A stretch of 12,491 nucleotides of DNA from Verrucomicrobia bacterium UBA1629 (GTDB taxonomy: Bacteria; Verrucomicrobiota; Kiritimatiellia; RFP12; UBA1067): the NCBI GenBank assembly GCA_002321305.1, contig DCMF01000102.1, positions 1 to 12,491 of the forward strand. The letters run 5' to 3'. Every line of letters starts with the position of its first letter. Within the stretch, counting starts at the first letter, position 1. Under the pieces are notes generated by a model, which was given only the letters and a program-made list of their open reading frames with translations, was not told the DNA's origin and did not search any database. This document shows, piece by piece, positions 11,575 through 12,491 of this stretch. Made by a program: the position numbers and the translations under genes.

Positions 11575-12491
11575 TTACTGCGCCTCCGCCCCGACCGTCG
11601 GGGCTTCTGGCGAAATCGCCTCTTCCTCCATCTCGAACTCGGCCCTCGCCACGTAGTCGAGAACCTTGTCCGAGGTCTTCAGGAGGAACTTGCGCACCCC
11701 CTCCTTCGTCGTCTCGGACGTGAACGCCGCCACGCTCTCCTTCAGCCGCTCCGCGCCGTCGGGGTAGCATCCGGCAAGCCCTGCAGCGACCTTCTCCCAG
11801 TCCGTCTTCCTGACCGTCTTCGGCCTCTCGCTCTTCCATGTGGCGAGAACCGTCTTCCCGTCGCCGCCGAGGATGCACTCGCTCTCGCCCATTGCCTTCT
11901 GCAGCTCGGACTTCGCCGCCGCCTCGGAGGCCTCCGCCGCCTTCTTCGCGTCCTGCGCGTCCTTCATGCGGCGGTAGGCGGAGAGCGTTTCGCGGCTCAC
12001 GAAGACGTGCGTCGCGGGCGTCGAGCGCCGCCAGAGGATCCGGCAGTCCTCTTCGCAGACCGGCTCCGGCTTCACGCCGTGGACGACGTGCTCGTCCCAC
12101 CACCTGCGGGCGTAGGCGTCCTGCGCGCGGATGATCGCGTCGTTGCGTTCGAGGGCGTAGATGGCGAAGTCCGTGCGGGCGTAGCGTCCGCAGGGGATCG
12201 CCATCTTCACGGCGACGAAGATGCGCTCCGCCGTCGGGACGCGCCCCATGTAGTGGAAGCACTGCGTCTGGTAGTGCGCGGGGATGCCGAGCGCGCCGTC
12301 GCGGATTTCCGTGCCGTTGCCGAGGACCGAAACGGCGTCGGCCCGCTCCCACTCGCTGCCAGAGGTCTTCGCCTCGAAGATCTCGTTCGTGCGGATCTGC
12401 CCGTGGTACGCCGCGATCTTCTGCCCGTCGGGGACGACGAGGCGGTCGAGGTTCGCGATGAGGCACCCGTCGACGATCATCGTCCGGTGGT
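11575..12491 (-). CDS. YqaJ-type phage exonuclease (N-terminus outside the window)
   Basis: The frame is open to the right edge, so the true start lies beyond it; the ATG at 12480 is internal, because the sequence there (CLIANLDRLVV) is the mid-domain metal-binding Asp block of YqaJ nucleases. Further motifs are EIFEAKTS (the ExK signature, Glu36 and Lys38 counted from that ATG) and PAHYQTQCFHYMG, followed by the helical region ending near YARRWWDEHV. A coiled, Ala/Lys-rich part and a C-terminal extension follow, ending in an acidic tail. YqaJ enzymes are lambda-exonuclease-like 5'-3' nucleases that make single strands for the annealing partner encoded next. The C-terminal extension of about 130 residues is longer than in minimal YqaJ proteins. 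Confidence 0.85.
   Translation of the reverse strand, partial: HRTMIVDGCLIANLDRLVVPDGQKIAAYHGQIRTNEIFEAKTSGSEWERADAVSVLGNGTEIRDGALGIPAHYQTQCFHYMGRVPTAERIFVAVKMAIPCGRYARTDFAIYALERNDAIIRAQDAYARRWWDEHVVHGVKPEPVCEEDCRILWRRSTPATHVFVSRETLSAYRRMKDAQDAKKAAEASEAAAKSELQKAMGESECILGGDGKTVLATWKSERPKTVRKTDWEKVAAGLAGCYPDGAERLKESVAAFTSETTKEGVRKFLLKTSDKVLDYVARAEFEMEEEAISPEAPTVGAEAQ

Noticed and set aside
10605..11723. 372-aa plus-strand open frame
   Set aside because: Antisense shadow of the annealing protein gene; ends in a low-complexity tail and has no ribosome site support.

Overview
The window reads as the early and regulatory arm of a temperate phage or integrated prophage, joined to an accessory cargo region. 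Nearly all backbone genes are on the minus strand and read right to left. They are tightly packed, with ATGA-type overlaps and strong Shine-Dalgarno sequences. The host cannot be named safely. GC is high over most of the window (hand count 40/60 at 11821-11880), promoters match the sigma-70 type and GGAG ribosome sites are strong, which suggests a GC-rich bacterium. No tRNA, rRNA, CRISPR array, insertion sequence, integrase or attachment site was seen.

Right part (12491 to about 7400): recombination and replication. The order is a YqaJ-type exonuclease (cut by the window edge), a probable single-strand annealing partner, a replication organiser with DUF6291-like N-terminus and an internal iteron-like repeat block beside an AT-rich stretch (candidate origin), a DnaC-type helicase loader, a small basic ORF, a DUF3127 SSB-like protein, two small unknowns and a RusA-type Holliday junction resolvase. 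Next (7350 to 5890) comes a Cys-rich helix-turn-helix protein in the position where lambdoid phages carry antiterminator Q, with its own palindromic promoter, then a TerS-like protein and a small unknown.

Middle (5640 to 1700): lower-GC cargo (27/60 at 1981-2040, 31/60 at 4021-4080). Two divergent units share a 112-bp spacer. To the right, on the plus strand, are a DUF4268 protein with a PD-(D/E)XK-like nuclease core and a possible OGG/HhH-like protein. To the left, on the minus strand, are a ParB-like protein, a DpdA-like tRNA-guanine-transglycosylase relative and a YhhQ-family queuosine-precursor transporter. The left unit is best read as a salvage-type system that puts 7-deazaguanine into DNA. 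The right unit could be its restriction-like counterpart or separate defence cargo. This divergent pair is the most interesting part of the window.

Left part (1700 to 1): a 197-aa unknown downstream of the transporter, a converging plus-strand 115-aa gene with a promoter that predicts a leaderless mRNA, and a divergent minus-strand run of a 39-aa single-span membrane peptide, a 79-aa acidic-tailed protein and a gene running off the left edge.
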